Shown here: in pieces, positions 26,896 through 35,133 of the stretch
Layout: each line of letters starts with the position of its first letter
Position numbering within the stretch: position 1 is the stretch's first letter
NCBI GenBank assembly: GCA_029979005.1
Contig: JAPOIJ010000016.1
Coordinates: 1-49,515, forward strand
DNA length: 49,515 bases
Source of the DNA: Planctomycetota bacterium
Lineage (GTDB): Bacteria > Planctomycetota > Planctomycetia > Pirellulales > Pirellulaceae
Direction of reading: 5' to 3'
Notes under the pieces: model-generated
The model's input: only the letters and a program-made list of their open reading frames with translations
Databases searched by the model: none
What the model was told of the DNA's origin: nothing
Translations under genes and position numbers: made by a program

Positions 26896-27960
26896 ATGTC
26901 CGAACGCAACGATCAACCGACAGAACAGCCAACACAGCGGCGCAAAGAAAGAGCGCTCGAAGACGGACAGCTGGCTTATAGCTCGGAATTGGTTGGTGGC
27001 CTGATCATCCTTGCGGCCATTGGTTTCTTCATGATGATGGGGAATTGGTTTTTTAAGGCTTTACTCGACTGCATTCGAGAAAGCCTTACTTTTTTCAATC
27101 CCATGATTGAAAATCCCGATTCGATCCTGATCAGCCTTCGACGACACGTAACGAACGTTGGCGCAGCCTGCATAGGACTGATGCTGCCCTTGATGGTCAT
27201 GATCGTTGTTGTTGGTGCACTGCAGACTCGGTTTAACATTTCTTTGAAACCACTAAATGCCAAATGGAATAAGCTCTCACCAAAATCCGGGCTCAAGCGA
27301 ATTTTTTCTACCCGTTCCGTCAATCGAGGTGCGGTCGCAATCTTAAAAACCATTGCGATAATTGTCGCAGGTTACTGGATTACGACCGCCCACTTTGAAC
27401 AGATTGCCACCTCAGGTTTCAGCAACTACCCACACATGCTCGCCATCGGTACCAGCATTATTTTGCAAATAGGCCTGGTAACGGCACTGCTGATGGTCGT
27501 TGTAGGTATCGGAGATCTTGGTTTTCAGATCTGGAAACAAAATAAAGATCTGATGATGACCAAACAGGAAATTCGGGATGAACAAAAAGACATCGAAGGA
27601 AGTCCGGAACTGAAAGCCAGAATTCGAAAAATCCAAAATGAGATGTCGCAAAAAAGAATGGCAAGAGAAGTGCCCGAAGCAACCGTGGTGATCACTAACC
27701 CGACTCACTTTGCCGTTGCTTTAAAATATGACCCACAGGTTTCTGCGGCACCAATCGTAGTCGCCAAAGGAGCTGACCTGTTGGCTAAAAAGATTATCAA
27801 AATTGCAAAAAGCAACGGAGTCGCAGTGGTTGAACGAAAACCAGTTGCCCGTTTCCTTTACGCCAATGTCAAAATTGGCCACGAAATACCGCTCGAACTA
27901 TATCAAGCGGTAGCCGAAATCCTCAACTACATCCAAAAGCTAAATCGTAAATCAGCGTAA
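26896..27960 (+). CDS. flhB: FlhB, export gate and substrate-specificity switch
   Basis: A 354-residue protein. A basic N-terminus (DQPTEQPTQRRKERALEDGQ) is followed by four membrane helices and a cytoplasmic domain with the autocleavage motif NPTH (268-271). The last part (PIVVAKGADLLAKKI, VVERKPVARFLY) is typical for FlhB, which cleaves itself and switches export from rod/hook to filament proteins under control of FliK. It is the last gene of the operon. Confidence 0.97.
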   Translation: MSERNDQPTEQPTQRRKERALEDGQLAYSSELVGGLIILAAIGFFMMMGNWFFKALLDCIRESLTFFNPMIENPDSILISLRRHVTNVGAACIGLMLPLMVMIVVVGALQTRFNISLKPLNAKWNKLSPKSGLKRIFSTRSVNRGAVAILKTIAIIVAGYWITTAHFEQIATSGFSNYPHMLAIGTSIILQIGLVTALLMVVVGIGDLGFQIWKQNKDLMMTKQEIRDEQKDIEGSPELKARIRKIQNEMSQKRMAREVPEATVVITNPTHFAVALKYDPQVSAAPIVVAKGADLLAKKIIKIAKSNGVAVVERKPVARFLYANVKIGHEIPLELYQAVAEILNYIQKLNRKSA

Positions 27961-27984
27961 CCCTTTACGCCAACGACCTAGCCA

Positions 27985-28042
27985 GTTGATCCAATCAACT
28001 CACCTCAACCGGTGAGGGGGAAACGTTAATTCACCCCCTCAC
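27985..28042. terminator. hairpin cluster between convergent flhB and flgE
   Basis: Three inverted repeats in 58 bases: GTTGAT/ATCAAC (27985-27999), CTCACC/GGTGAG (27999-28016) and GTGAGGGGG (28012-28020)/CCCCCTCAC (28034-28042). The last is a nine-pair G-C-rich stem with a 13-base loop. The second and third share bases and exclude each other. Placed between two converging operons, they probably act as a bidirectional terminator, though no long T tract is present. Confidence 0.65.
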
Positions 28043-28056
28043 GAAGGCGATCTTCT

Positions 28057-29697
28057 TTAGAAGATATTATTCAATTCTTGCAAGACTTCCGTTGCAACGG
28101 TGATTGATCTCGCATTTGCCGAGAAACCACGTTGAGCAATAATCAACTGAGTAAACTCGAGAGCAACATCAACATTCGAGGACTCGAGGTGTTCTCCACG
28201 GACCGCTCCTCTGCCATTGGCAGCACCGACGCCGATATTAGGCGTACCGCTGTTCACGGTTTGTCCGTAATAGTTATCACCAAGACTTTCGAGGCCCTGT
28301 TGATTTGAAAACCTCGCAATCGCAAGCTGTGCAACTTCAACTTCACGTCCGTTACTGGCAATCCCTGTCAATACTCCATCAGATGACACATTCATCTTCA
28401 CGATCGTTCCTGGAGAAAATCCATCCTGTTGAAACGTCGCAGAATAATTCGTCGCGAGATGAGTAAGATTGCCAAGGGAAACATCTATCTCCTGAGGATC
28501 AACGATCGAGTCAATGACCACTTCAATATTGGCATCTCCCAATCCAGTACCGTTCATTATCTGAAACGATCCGTCATCGTTAAATCGAATCTCTGAAATC
28601 AGGCCATCACTCAGGCTGACCGTGGGATCACTGGACGAAAAATTAGCTGACCAAGTATTGTTTCCAGTCTTCTCGAAGGTGACATTCAATAGATGAGGTT
28701 CACCCCGGGAATCAAATATCTGCAACGTTGAATCGACGGTATCACCTGATTTCCCGTCGGTTTCCACGATGAAGATTGCATCTTCAAAATCGGTCTCACC
28801 AACGTTACCTGCGTTGTCCGACAACTGCAGACTCAGCAACGCATCCCCTTCATTATCGGCAGTTACTAACAAATTACCGGTTGCGTCGAGGGAAACAGTC
28901 GCGCCCACGATACTCCCGTTGATTGCATTGACGAGATCGTCAACGGTAGTTGTGCCGTCCGCCGGGAGGTTCGTTGAGAACGAAGAACCATCGACATTAG
29001 TACCTACAATGTCGATCGAATCGCCCAACACATAATTGACTCCATTAAAGTCAAGATCGTTCAGCAATGTAGTGGGCGTGGCAGCCGCTCCGGCTGCTGT
29101 GAACGGAGATGCAGTCGTCAGCACTTCTGTCAGAGGTGGGACAGCTGAAGCGGGCAAGTTGCCAATTAAATCTGCCGAAGTAGTTGCTTTTCCAAGAACA
29201 CTCGCGCCCAGCGGAATCTGAATTCGCGTGTCTCCTGCAACTTGAAATCCAGGTTCAGTTCCCGTCGCTTCTCCCTTGGCACCAAAACGCTGAACGTATC
29301 CACCGGTCGAGGGATCTACCAAAAATCCAGAGGAATCGACTGAAAATGAACCGTCGCGTGTGTAAGCTTGTTGCTCTGCCTGAATGACAAAGAAGCCATC
29401 ACCGTCGAGTGCGTAGTCGAATTCACCACTACTCGCATTGAGAACTCCTTGCGTAAAATTCTGAGAGACCTCAGCGACACGAACGCCGTTGCCGACTTGA
29501 ATCGGGTTCACGCCGCCATCAACACTTCCAGAAGCACCCACGGCGGGAGCCCGATCGGTGTAAATCAGATCGGAAAATAAAACCCGTTGCGATTTGAATC
29601 CAGTCGTATTCAAGTTAGCAATATTGCTCGCAACCACATCGAGTTTCTGCTGGTGAGCCAACAGCCCAGTCGCACCGGTAATTAAACTTTTACTCAT
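28057..29697 (-). CDS. flgE: FlgE, flagellar hook protein
   Basis: A 546-residue axial protein. N-terminus LLAHQQKLDVVASNIANLNTTGFKSQRVLF carries the SNIANxNTTGFK motif; GEFDYALDGDGFFVIQ and FSVDSSGFLVDPSTGGYVQ follow; the C-terminus has SSNVDVALEFTQLIIAQRGF and ATEVLQELNN. The middle is enlarged relative to the 402-residue enterobacterial hook, so the protein has extra surface domains. It lies last in the fliK-flgD-flgE operon after a 145-base gap. Confidence 0.95.
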   Translation of the reverse strand: MSKSLITGATGLLAHQQKLDVVASNIANLNTTGFKSQRVLFSDLIYTDRAPAVGASGSVDGGVNPIQVGNGVRVAEVSQNFTQGVLNASSGEFDYALDGDGFFVIQAEQQAYTRDGSFSVDSSGFLVDPSTGGYVQRFGAKGEATGTEPGFQVAGDTRIQIPLGASVLGKATTSADLIGNLPASAVPPLTEVLTTASPFTAAGAAATPTTLLNDLDFNGVNYVLGDSIDIVGTNVDGSSFSTNLPADGTTTVDDLVNAINGSIVGATVSLDATGNLLVTADNEGDALLSLQLSDNAGNVGETDFEDAIFIVETDGKSGDTVDSTLQIFDSRGEPHLLNVTFEKTGNNTWSANFSSSDPTVSLSDGLISEIRFNDDGSFQIMNGTGLGDANIEVVIDSIVDPQEIDVSLGNLTHLATNYSATFQQDGFSPGTIVKMNVSSDGVLTGIASNGREVEVAQLAIARFSNQQGLESLGDNYYGQTVNSGTPNIGVGAANGRGAVRGEHLESSNVDVALEFTQLIIAQRGFSANARSITVATEVLQELNNIF

Positions 29698-29842
29698 CTG
29701 GATCTCTCTAACTGAAAAGGAAAATAAGGTTCAATTCCAACCGCACCAATTCGCCTGCAATCGGGAATAGCAGGCAGAACAAAGCAGCAAATAAAATGAC
29801 TGACATCTCATTCTCTGCGATCGGAATGTTAATGGCTAAAAA

Positions 29843-30202
29843 CTATATTGTGACGCCGGAAATTAAATTCAATCCAACCCGTTCGCCATTGATCAAAAGA
29901 TTAGCGGGGCCACTGTTGGCAATTAATTCCTCGACAAGTCCTGTCTTTTTCTCACCGGTCACAGCGTCCGTGTAAGAAGCTTGCTTTCCTACGAGGTTCA
30001 TCCCCTGCGTAAGCTGTGTGGTTTCCAGCAACTGTTCGAAATTAGAATTAAGCGCTTCGGTTTGCTCCAACTGCGAAAACTGCGCGAGCTGTGCAATGAA
30101 ATCTTCCTGATTGACAGGCTCGATCGGATCTTGATTTTTTAATTGTACGGTTAGCAGATTAAGAAAATCATTTGTTGCTACTTGCGATGTTATCCCTGGC
30201 AT
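29843..30202 (-). CDS. flgD: FlgD, hook cap protein (short form)
   Basis: A 119-residue protein with the FlgD core: DFLNLLTVQLKNQDPIEPVN, FIAQLAQFSQLEQTEALNS and MNLVGKQASY. The C-terminal Ig-like/FlgD-Fn domains of long FlgD (over 220 residues) are missing; the protein ends after the first beta part (LLINGERVGLNLISGVTI). Short FlgD forms occur in several phyla. ATG at 30202 is chosen over GTG 30205. It directs polymerisation of FlgE at the growing hook. Confidence 0.9.
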   Translation of the reverse strand: MPGITSQVATNDFLNLLTVQLKNQDPIEPVNQEDFIAQLAQFSQLEQTEALNSNFEQLLETTQLTQGMNLVGKQASYTDAVTGEKKTGLVEELIANSGPANLLINGERVGLNLISGVTI

Positions 30203-30277
30203 CACGCCCTCCCAAATTCATTATTATGTTTTTATTTTGAATCGAAACTAAGCCAACAGCTGATCTTGGCGTGGGCT

Positions 30278-31366
30278 TCACACCCGAATATCAATCATCG
30301 ACGTGCTTACTCGCGGCGCCGGTTGCGCGACCGACTTTGATTCCTCTAACTCATTAAACAAATCTGCACTCATAAAACTCGACTCTGCCTCACCTTCGTC
30401 GCGCGGATCTGATTGCTCACTTTGATAGCCAATGTCAAGTGAATCAAAATCGATTCCATTTTCAGCAAGCGCCTGAACTAGTTGTGATTTGTTCTGCTTC
30501 AGCAAGTCTGCCGCAACCACTTCGCTTGCCAAAATCTTGACTTGAAGAGCATCCTTATCCCAATCCAGTTGCAACGTGAGTTGCCCTAATTCCGCGGGAT
30601 GGAGTTGCAAAGTCATTTGTTTTTGTTCACCGCGCTCGGTCAGCCGAATCTGCTGAACTAAGTTTTCGGTGACTGTCTCGGTAACCGCTTCCATTTTCCC
30701 AGCCGTCAACGCGGTGGTTCTGGCTGACCGATTTAGCGGCATGGATTCCTCTTGAATCAATCCCGGAAGTGCAGCCTTTAGATTGGGCTCCGATGATTCG
30801 GTTTCATTTTCATTTCCTTGTGAAAACTCAAAACCACTCTCTTTCGCACCGTTGATTGCCTGCAAACCAACCAATAGATCAGACGCGATCCCTTCCGTTG
30901 AATCCGTCTGCATTGCAGCCGCATCATCACTTATCACGTTGACGACTTGCGTCTGCAGTGGCAAAGCTTCGACTATTTCAGAATTAGATTGTTGTAGAGC
31001 GTCTGTAGCTGATTGCGTGAGTAACGTTCCATCGGACTGAACCAAAATAGAATTCGTCAATGAATAACCACCGTTCACAGGTGATACACTCGAACCCTCC
31101 GCGATTTCATTCGATTCAACTCCGGAAATCTGGACAACCAATGAAATCGCCGAAGATGCGTCGATATTATTATCGTTCAACTCGGGAACGGCGGCTATTT
31201 CAGTAACCCCGGCGGTTTCCGAACTAACTTCTTCAACCACCTTGGCAAAACTCTCGAACGTAAGACCGGAGGGCAGGGGACTATTCAAAGTCTCGGACGT
31301 TACGGGATCATTCTCGCGCAGCGGTACATCGATAGGTAGGCTTGGTATGTTCACGGTCAGTATCAA
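30278..31366 (-). CDS. fliK: FliK-like hook-length control protein
   Basis: A 362-residue protein. The first ~230 residues are Ser/Glu/Asn-rich and of low similarity, as expected for the ruler part. The C-terminal hook-control domain is clear: EQKQMTLQLHPAELGQLTLQ, then a VKILASEVVAADLLKQ helix and LVQALAENGIDFDSLDI. The start is uncertain: TTG at 31366 or GTG at 31354 (four codons on). It is the first gene behind the perfect sigma-54 promoter at 31405-31420, followed by flgD and flgE. It switches export specificity with FlhB. Confidence 0.9.
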   Translation of the reverse strand: MILTVNIPSLPIDVPLRENDPVTSETLNSPLPSGLTFESFAKVVEEVSSETAGVTEIAAVPELNDNNIDASSAISLVVQISGVESNEIAEGSSVSPVNGGYSLTNSILVQSDGTLLTQSATDALQQSNSEIVEALPLQTQVVNVISDDAAAMQTDSTEGIASDLLVGLQAINGAKESGFEFSQGNENETESSEPNLKAALPGLIQEESMPLNRSARTTALTAGKMEAVTETVTENLVQQIRLTERGEQKQMTLQLHPAELGQLTLQLDWDKDALQVKILASEVVAADLLKQNKSQLVQALAENGIDFDSLDIGYQSEQSDPRDEGEAESSFMSADLFNELEESKSVAQPAPRVSTSMIDIRV

Positions 31367-31797
31367 AGGTATGGGTCAAAAACAATTGCGGGATCTAACC
31401 ACTTAGCAAAGCGAGTGCCATAAATTCTTTTTTGAGTGTTTTCTCTCTTCCTCCCAATAAAAATGGGAAAAACGAGCAACATGGGTTTCGCGAATTTCTA
31501 ACGAAGACAGAAAGACTTTCACCTTCGGAGGAATTTTTTGCCATCAATTGACCGCACTTGCTACTACTAAAATCTGCTAGCGGGCACTTCCTTAACCCCT
31601 TCGTACATGCTCAATACATTTGGAAAGACGTAGGCGGAAGCTGAAATCAGTTTTCAAAATCCAATTCTCTATTGACAGAAATCATCGAATTTCGAACAAA
31701 CGTTTTTGAATAAAGGCTTAAGCCCTAAAAGATAAGCCTGATCGTTGATTAATCCAAAGAAACTTGACTCCATTTCATCCGTGCTCCCATCGGTTCT
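31367..31797. other. regulatory region between fliK and the LuxR-type gene
   Basis: About 430 bases serving two divergent genes. Contents are the sigma-54 promoter of fliK (31405-31420), a TCCCA-N7-TGGGA inverted repeat 32 bases upstream of it (31452-31468), a possible activator site, and a perfect palindrome GGCTTAAGCC (31715-31724) in front of the LuxR-type gene. No further gene is seen. Confidence 0.6.
31405..31420 (-). promoter_or_regulatory. sigma-54 promoter of fliK-flgD-flgE
   Basis: TGGCACTCGCTTTGCT on the minus strand matches the -24/-12 consensus TGGCAC-N5-TTGCW exactly, with GG and GC ten bases apart. The predicted start of transcription (~31394) lies 28-40 bases before the fliK start codon. 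A sigma-54 activator gene (32636-33703) is 1.2 kb away on the same strand. Confidence 0.9.
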
Positions 31798-32484
31798 ATG
31801 ATTTTTAGCACCCCACCGAATTCACTGATCATTTGCGCAACCGACGACCCGTCCTTTGCGAAACGGATGAGCTACGCAGCCAAGTTAATTGACGCTGATG
31901 CCTATTCTTCACCAAAACTCGAAGAAGCCATTTCCTCCTGCAGACAATATTTTTCACGCTGCCTGATCGTTGACTTTGATTACTGGCATCGCGAACAGGT
32001 ACATTTTTCAGACCGCTCGATTGCCCGAGAAAACCCCTTGCTAATCGCTACGCCTTCCGGCGACAGCAACGCCGCATTTATTGCGGGTGCAGCAGGTGCG
32101 ATGGGCAACTTCGAAAAGGGTATTGAATCGTCCGAATTAGCACAGCTTTTTCAAACAGCACTTCTCAGCGAACAAACACTGCGAGAAACGCAACCCTATG
32201 ACAACCCCACATTCAACATCCTTAGCACTCGAGAAAAAGACGTTCTCACCTATTTAATGGCTGGCGAACCTAATAAGCGCGTCGCATCTTTATTAGACAT
32301 CGGACTGCGGACGGTCGAATCGGATCGAGCTCAACTGATGTCGAAACTAAAAGTCAATTCGTTTACTGAGCTAGTCAAAATGGTGACAGAAATTGAAAAC
32401 GATCTAATTCTTACGCGTCAAAAAATATTTTCCGAGATCTCGCATGGTCTGGCAAATTCCAATGTCGCGACTACCGGAGAGTGA
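31798..32484 (+). CDS. LuxR/FixJ-type regulator with divergent receiver
   Basis: A 228-residue protein with an N-terminal region resembling a response-regulator receiver and a C-terminal LuxR helix-turn-helix. The HTH is clear: FNILSTREKDVLTYLMAGEP, then KRVASLLDIGLRTVESDRAQ and LMSKLKVNSFTELVKM. The receiver part is divergent, but an Asp pair (ATDDPS), a central Asp (IVDFDYW) and Lys (NFEKG) sit at plausible acidic-pocket and beta-5 positions. It diverges from fliK and faces the sigma-54 activator, so a role in flagellar gene control is likely, though its target is unknown. No kinase partner is adjacent. Confidence 0.8.
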   Translation: MIFSTPPNSLIICATDDPSFAKRMSYAAKLIDADAYSSPKLEEAISSCRQYFSRCLIVDFDYWHREQVHFSDRSIARENPLLIATPSGDSNAAFIAGAAGAMGNFEKGIESSELAQLFQTALLSEQTLRETQPYDNPTFNILSTREKDVLTYLMAGEPNKRVASLLDIGLRTVESDRAQLMSKLKVNSFTELVKMVTEIENDLILTRQKIFSEISHGLANSNVATTGE

Positions 32485-32635
32485 ACCAGTTTAATCGACT
32501 GCCGAGGTCGCCGGACATAAGCTGACGTGCGACAATTCACCCCGCATACTTATTACTCGGGTAATCACAGATTTAATTCGCCGATCTAATCTTCGTAGAT
32601 CTAATCTCTTGGGGCATATCCTTTTGGTTGCCTCC

Positions 32636-33703
32636 CTAGCGAATTCCACTCTCTTCTGAATAGACCTTCAATTTGTTCGAAAGCGTTCGAGCTGTGACGC
32701 CTAATTCTTCCGCAGCAAGTCGTTTGTTACCCTGAAATTTGGACAACGACAACAGTATCAATCGGCGTTCCACTTCTGCCAACGTTAAACCAGCAAGCCC
32801 GTCGACATCATTCCTTTGCGCTCGATGCTTTTTCTTTGCAAGGCAATTCAGGCCGATCTTACCATCCACTGCAATCACACAAGCTCGATGAATGACATTC
32901 CGTAATTCACGGACATTACCTGGCCAATGATACTGACACAACCACTGCATCGCTTCCTTGTCTACTTCCAGACTTCCCGTCCGCGACTCCGATTGAAACA
33001 AGTTCACAAAATGCATTACGAGCAAGGGGATATCGGAAACTCTATCTCGCAACGGCGGAAGGTCGAGTTCAAGTACGTTTATTCGATGAAACAAATCCTC
33101 GCGAAAACGCCCTTCCGCGACTTCGACAGCCAAGTCACGATTCGTCGTGGCGACGATTCGGACATCAATTGAACGAGCAGAGTTACTGCCAACTGGCTGC
33201 ACTTCCTGCTCTTCGATGACCCGTAACAACTTAGCCTGCATCGCGAGAGGTATTTCACTGATCTCATCCAGCAAAAGCGTGCCTCCCTGAGCTTGCTCAA
33301 AAAAGCCGACTCTACCTGTCGAAGCTCCGGTAAAGGCGCCCTTTTCATGCCCAAAAAACTCACTTTCGATCAATGACTCAGAAACTGCCGCACAGTTAAC
33401 CGCGATAAACCTCTCTTCTGACCGGTCACTTTGCTGATGAATAAGGCGACTGAAGAGTTCCTTTCCACTTCCACTTTCCCCCGTAACCAACACCGTGGCA
33501 GAACTCTTTGCATATAGTTTTGCCAACTCAAAAAACTCACTCATTATCTTCGATTGGAACGAGATATTGCGCGTCTTTAAGTCCGAGTTGCGAGTTGCAC
33601 TTGTTTTGACCGATTCTGTACCGGGAAAGACAACACTGAACGCCGAGGCCGCTTCCAGAGGAGAGGACAGATCCGTTGTATTATTTTTTAATTCGGGGAG
33701 CAT
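32636..33703 (-). CDS. sigma-54 dependent activator (FleQ/FlbD-like, no receiver)
   Basis: A 355-residue AAA+ enhancer-binding protein. Walker A is GESGSGKE (75-82), the sigma-54 contact motif GAFTGA is intact (122-127), then [14 protein letters not shown] (Walker B) and the [10 protein letters not shown] block. The C-terminal Fis-type helix-turn-helix reads [20 protein letters not shown]. The N-terminal ~45 residues are too short for a receiver, so activity must be set by level or by a partner protein. Next to flagellar hook genes with a perfect sigma-54 promoter, it is the likely master activator of that promoter. Confidence 0.92.
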   Translation of the reverse strand: MLPELKNNTTDLSSPLEAASAFSVVFPGTESVKTSATRNSDLKTRNISFQSKIMSEFFELAKLYAKSSATVLVTGESGSGKELFSRLIHQQSDRSEERFIAVNCAAVSESLIESEFFGHEKGAFTGASTGRVGFFEQAQGGTLLLDEISEIPLAMQAKLLRVIEEQEVQPVGSNSARSIDVRIVATTNRDLAVEVAEGRFREDLFHRINVLELDLPPLRDRVSDIPLLVMHFVNLFQSESRTGSLEVDKEAMQWLCQYHWPGNVRELRNVIHRACVIAVDGKIGLNCLAKKKHRAQRNDVDGLAGLTLAEVERRLILLSLSKFQGNKRLAAEELGVTARTLSNKLKVYSEESGIR

Positions 33704-33804
33704 ATTGTTTAAAACAAAGGCATGAAATTTTCTTCTATTGGCTTTTCAATTGAAACCGAGTGTCCGAATAGGCAAACACGATCAACTGGAAGGGGCAAGT
33801 CCAA

Positions 33805-34215
33805 TCAACCCCCGTACGCTTTTTGCATCTGATTTACCCGCACCCCCTGATCGATACTCGGAACCAACTTCCGATGTGCCGCGCGTGTATGCGACTCAAG
33901 GGAATCGATTTTTTTAATAGTTCCGAGCAGCAATTCAGCCGTCTGCTTCGTTAAGCTCGAAATAGCTTCGGATGCCTGCGGTTGAGTACTTCGGTATTGC
34001 TCTTTAATCGCTCGCGACTGTTCTTCAATCGCTTGAATCTCGCTCTTACCTTGATTGAGTTGTTTCATCTGCTCCTCAATCGAATCGGAATTCGCCTGTC
34101 GACTCAACATCTCGTCGGCCAAGCTATCCAATTTCTTATACTTTTCGAGGAGTTGTCTCATGGCCTGTTCAACCTGCTGCTCGAGTTCCACTGAGTCATT
34201 TTTGTGTTGGTTCAT
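33805..34215 (-). CDS. small coiled-coil protein, unknown
   Basis: A 136-residue, Gln/Glu/Lys-rich, probably all-helical protein without membrane segment or signal peptide. Segments ELEQQVEQAMRQLLEKYKKL and EEQMKQLNQGKSEIQAIEEQ show heptads. It overlaps the upstream TPR gene by 20 bases and is the third gene of an operon. Not recognised as a named family; from composition and context it could be a chaperone or a structural adaptor for the two larger membrane-associated proteins of the operon. Confidence 0.7.
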   Translation of the reverse strand: MNQHKNDSVELEQQVEQAMRQLLEKYKKLDSLADEMLSRQANSDSIEEQMKQLNQGKSEIQAIEEQSRAIKEQYRSTQPQASEAISSLTKQTAELLLGTIKKIDSLESHTRAAHRKLVPSIDQGVRVNQMQKAYGG

Positions 34216-35092
34216 TATTTATCTCTAAAAGCAGGGCATCCAGTTCCGTCTCAACCGCCAGGAATTCATCTCGACGCTTACGACGTTCCTCTAAATACTG
34301 CAGATTCCAAGTCGTATGTTTCATTAAAAAATCGCCGGCTCCACGTCGGTCTGCAACGTTCCGAAAGATCGATTCCGCATTGATATAGTCGTCCTGATAA
34401 CGATAACAGCAACCCAGCATTAACCTCAGCCAGGCTGCTTCCTGATTATCCATCTCCTGATTTAGCAACATGCTGTAACTTCGAATCGCGGCCGGATAAT
34501 TAGCGGTCATGTAAAGACTGTTTCCCAGCTCAAGTGAATTCACTGGCTCTGCCAGAACCTGAGAACCACCAGTAATCTCGGGAGGGGCTGCAGATGGAGG
34601 CTGCGATTCAGCCACCACATCAGGGTCAGGCTGAACGGTAGGATTTTCTACCGCCGTGGCGTCCGGTTTTAAAGGATTGCCAAATATCAACTCTTTGGGA
34701 GTTGGATTCGGTGTTATTTCGCTCGATTCCGGTAAGTTCTTATCCTCTTCAATAATCTTGTTTAGCAACTTAATTCGATCAAAGATTCCCTTTAATCTGG
34801 GATCCTTTTGGGACTCACCCTCTGACTGCAGGGGAACCTGATTAGCAGGCAACTGAAGCGATGGCTGTGGTTTGGTTAACGCCGAGCCGGTGTCTGGATC
34901 GGGGGCCTGCAAAGCCGCAGCTGCTCCCTCACCCACCACTGAATTCGCTGCTGACGGGGTAGCCACCGGCGGATTTTCATTCGCAGTTTGGCCCAAACCC
35001 ACATTCGTCCAAGAGAACCATCCACTGATACAAACCATGGCTACCATGATTCGAATCCTGTGTTTCCAGTTTTTGTCATTTATTTTATTCAT
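34196..35092 (-). CDS. exported TPR-containing protein
   Basis: A 298-residue protein (ATG at 35092 preferred; the frame extends to a TTG at 35137). A basic N-terminus and hydrophobic helix (IMVAMVCISGWFSW) end near GLGQ, like a signal peptide. A Pro/Ala/Glu-rich, probably unstructured stretch follows (~residues 35-165), then a TPR-like helical region: SLELGNSLYMTANYPAAIRS, then YSMLLNQEMDNQEAAWLRLM and LGCCYRYQDDYINAESIF. It is coupled to the STN-TPR gene 41 bases upstream. The protein probably acts in the periplasm; no specific function is recognised. Confidence 0.7.
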   Translation of the reverse strand: MNKINDKNWKHRIRIMVAMVCISGWFSWTNVGLGQTANENPPVATPSAANSVVGEGAAAALQAPDPDTGSALTKPQPSLQLPANQVPLQSEGESQKDPRLKGIFDRIKLLNKIIEEDKNLPESSEITPNPTPKELIFGNPLKPDATAVENPTVQPDPDVVAESQPPSAAPPEITGGSQVLAEPVNSLELGNSLYMTANYPAAIRSYSMLLNQEMDNQEAAWLRLMLGCCYRYQDDYINAESIFRNVADRRGAGDFLMKHTTWNLQYLEERRKRRDEFLAVETELDALLLEINNEPTQK

Positions 35093-35133
35093 AACATTAA
35101 CCACAGTTTTCTGCTGCAAACTCTTGAAGCCTC

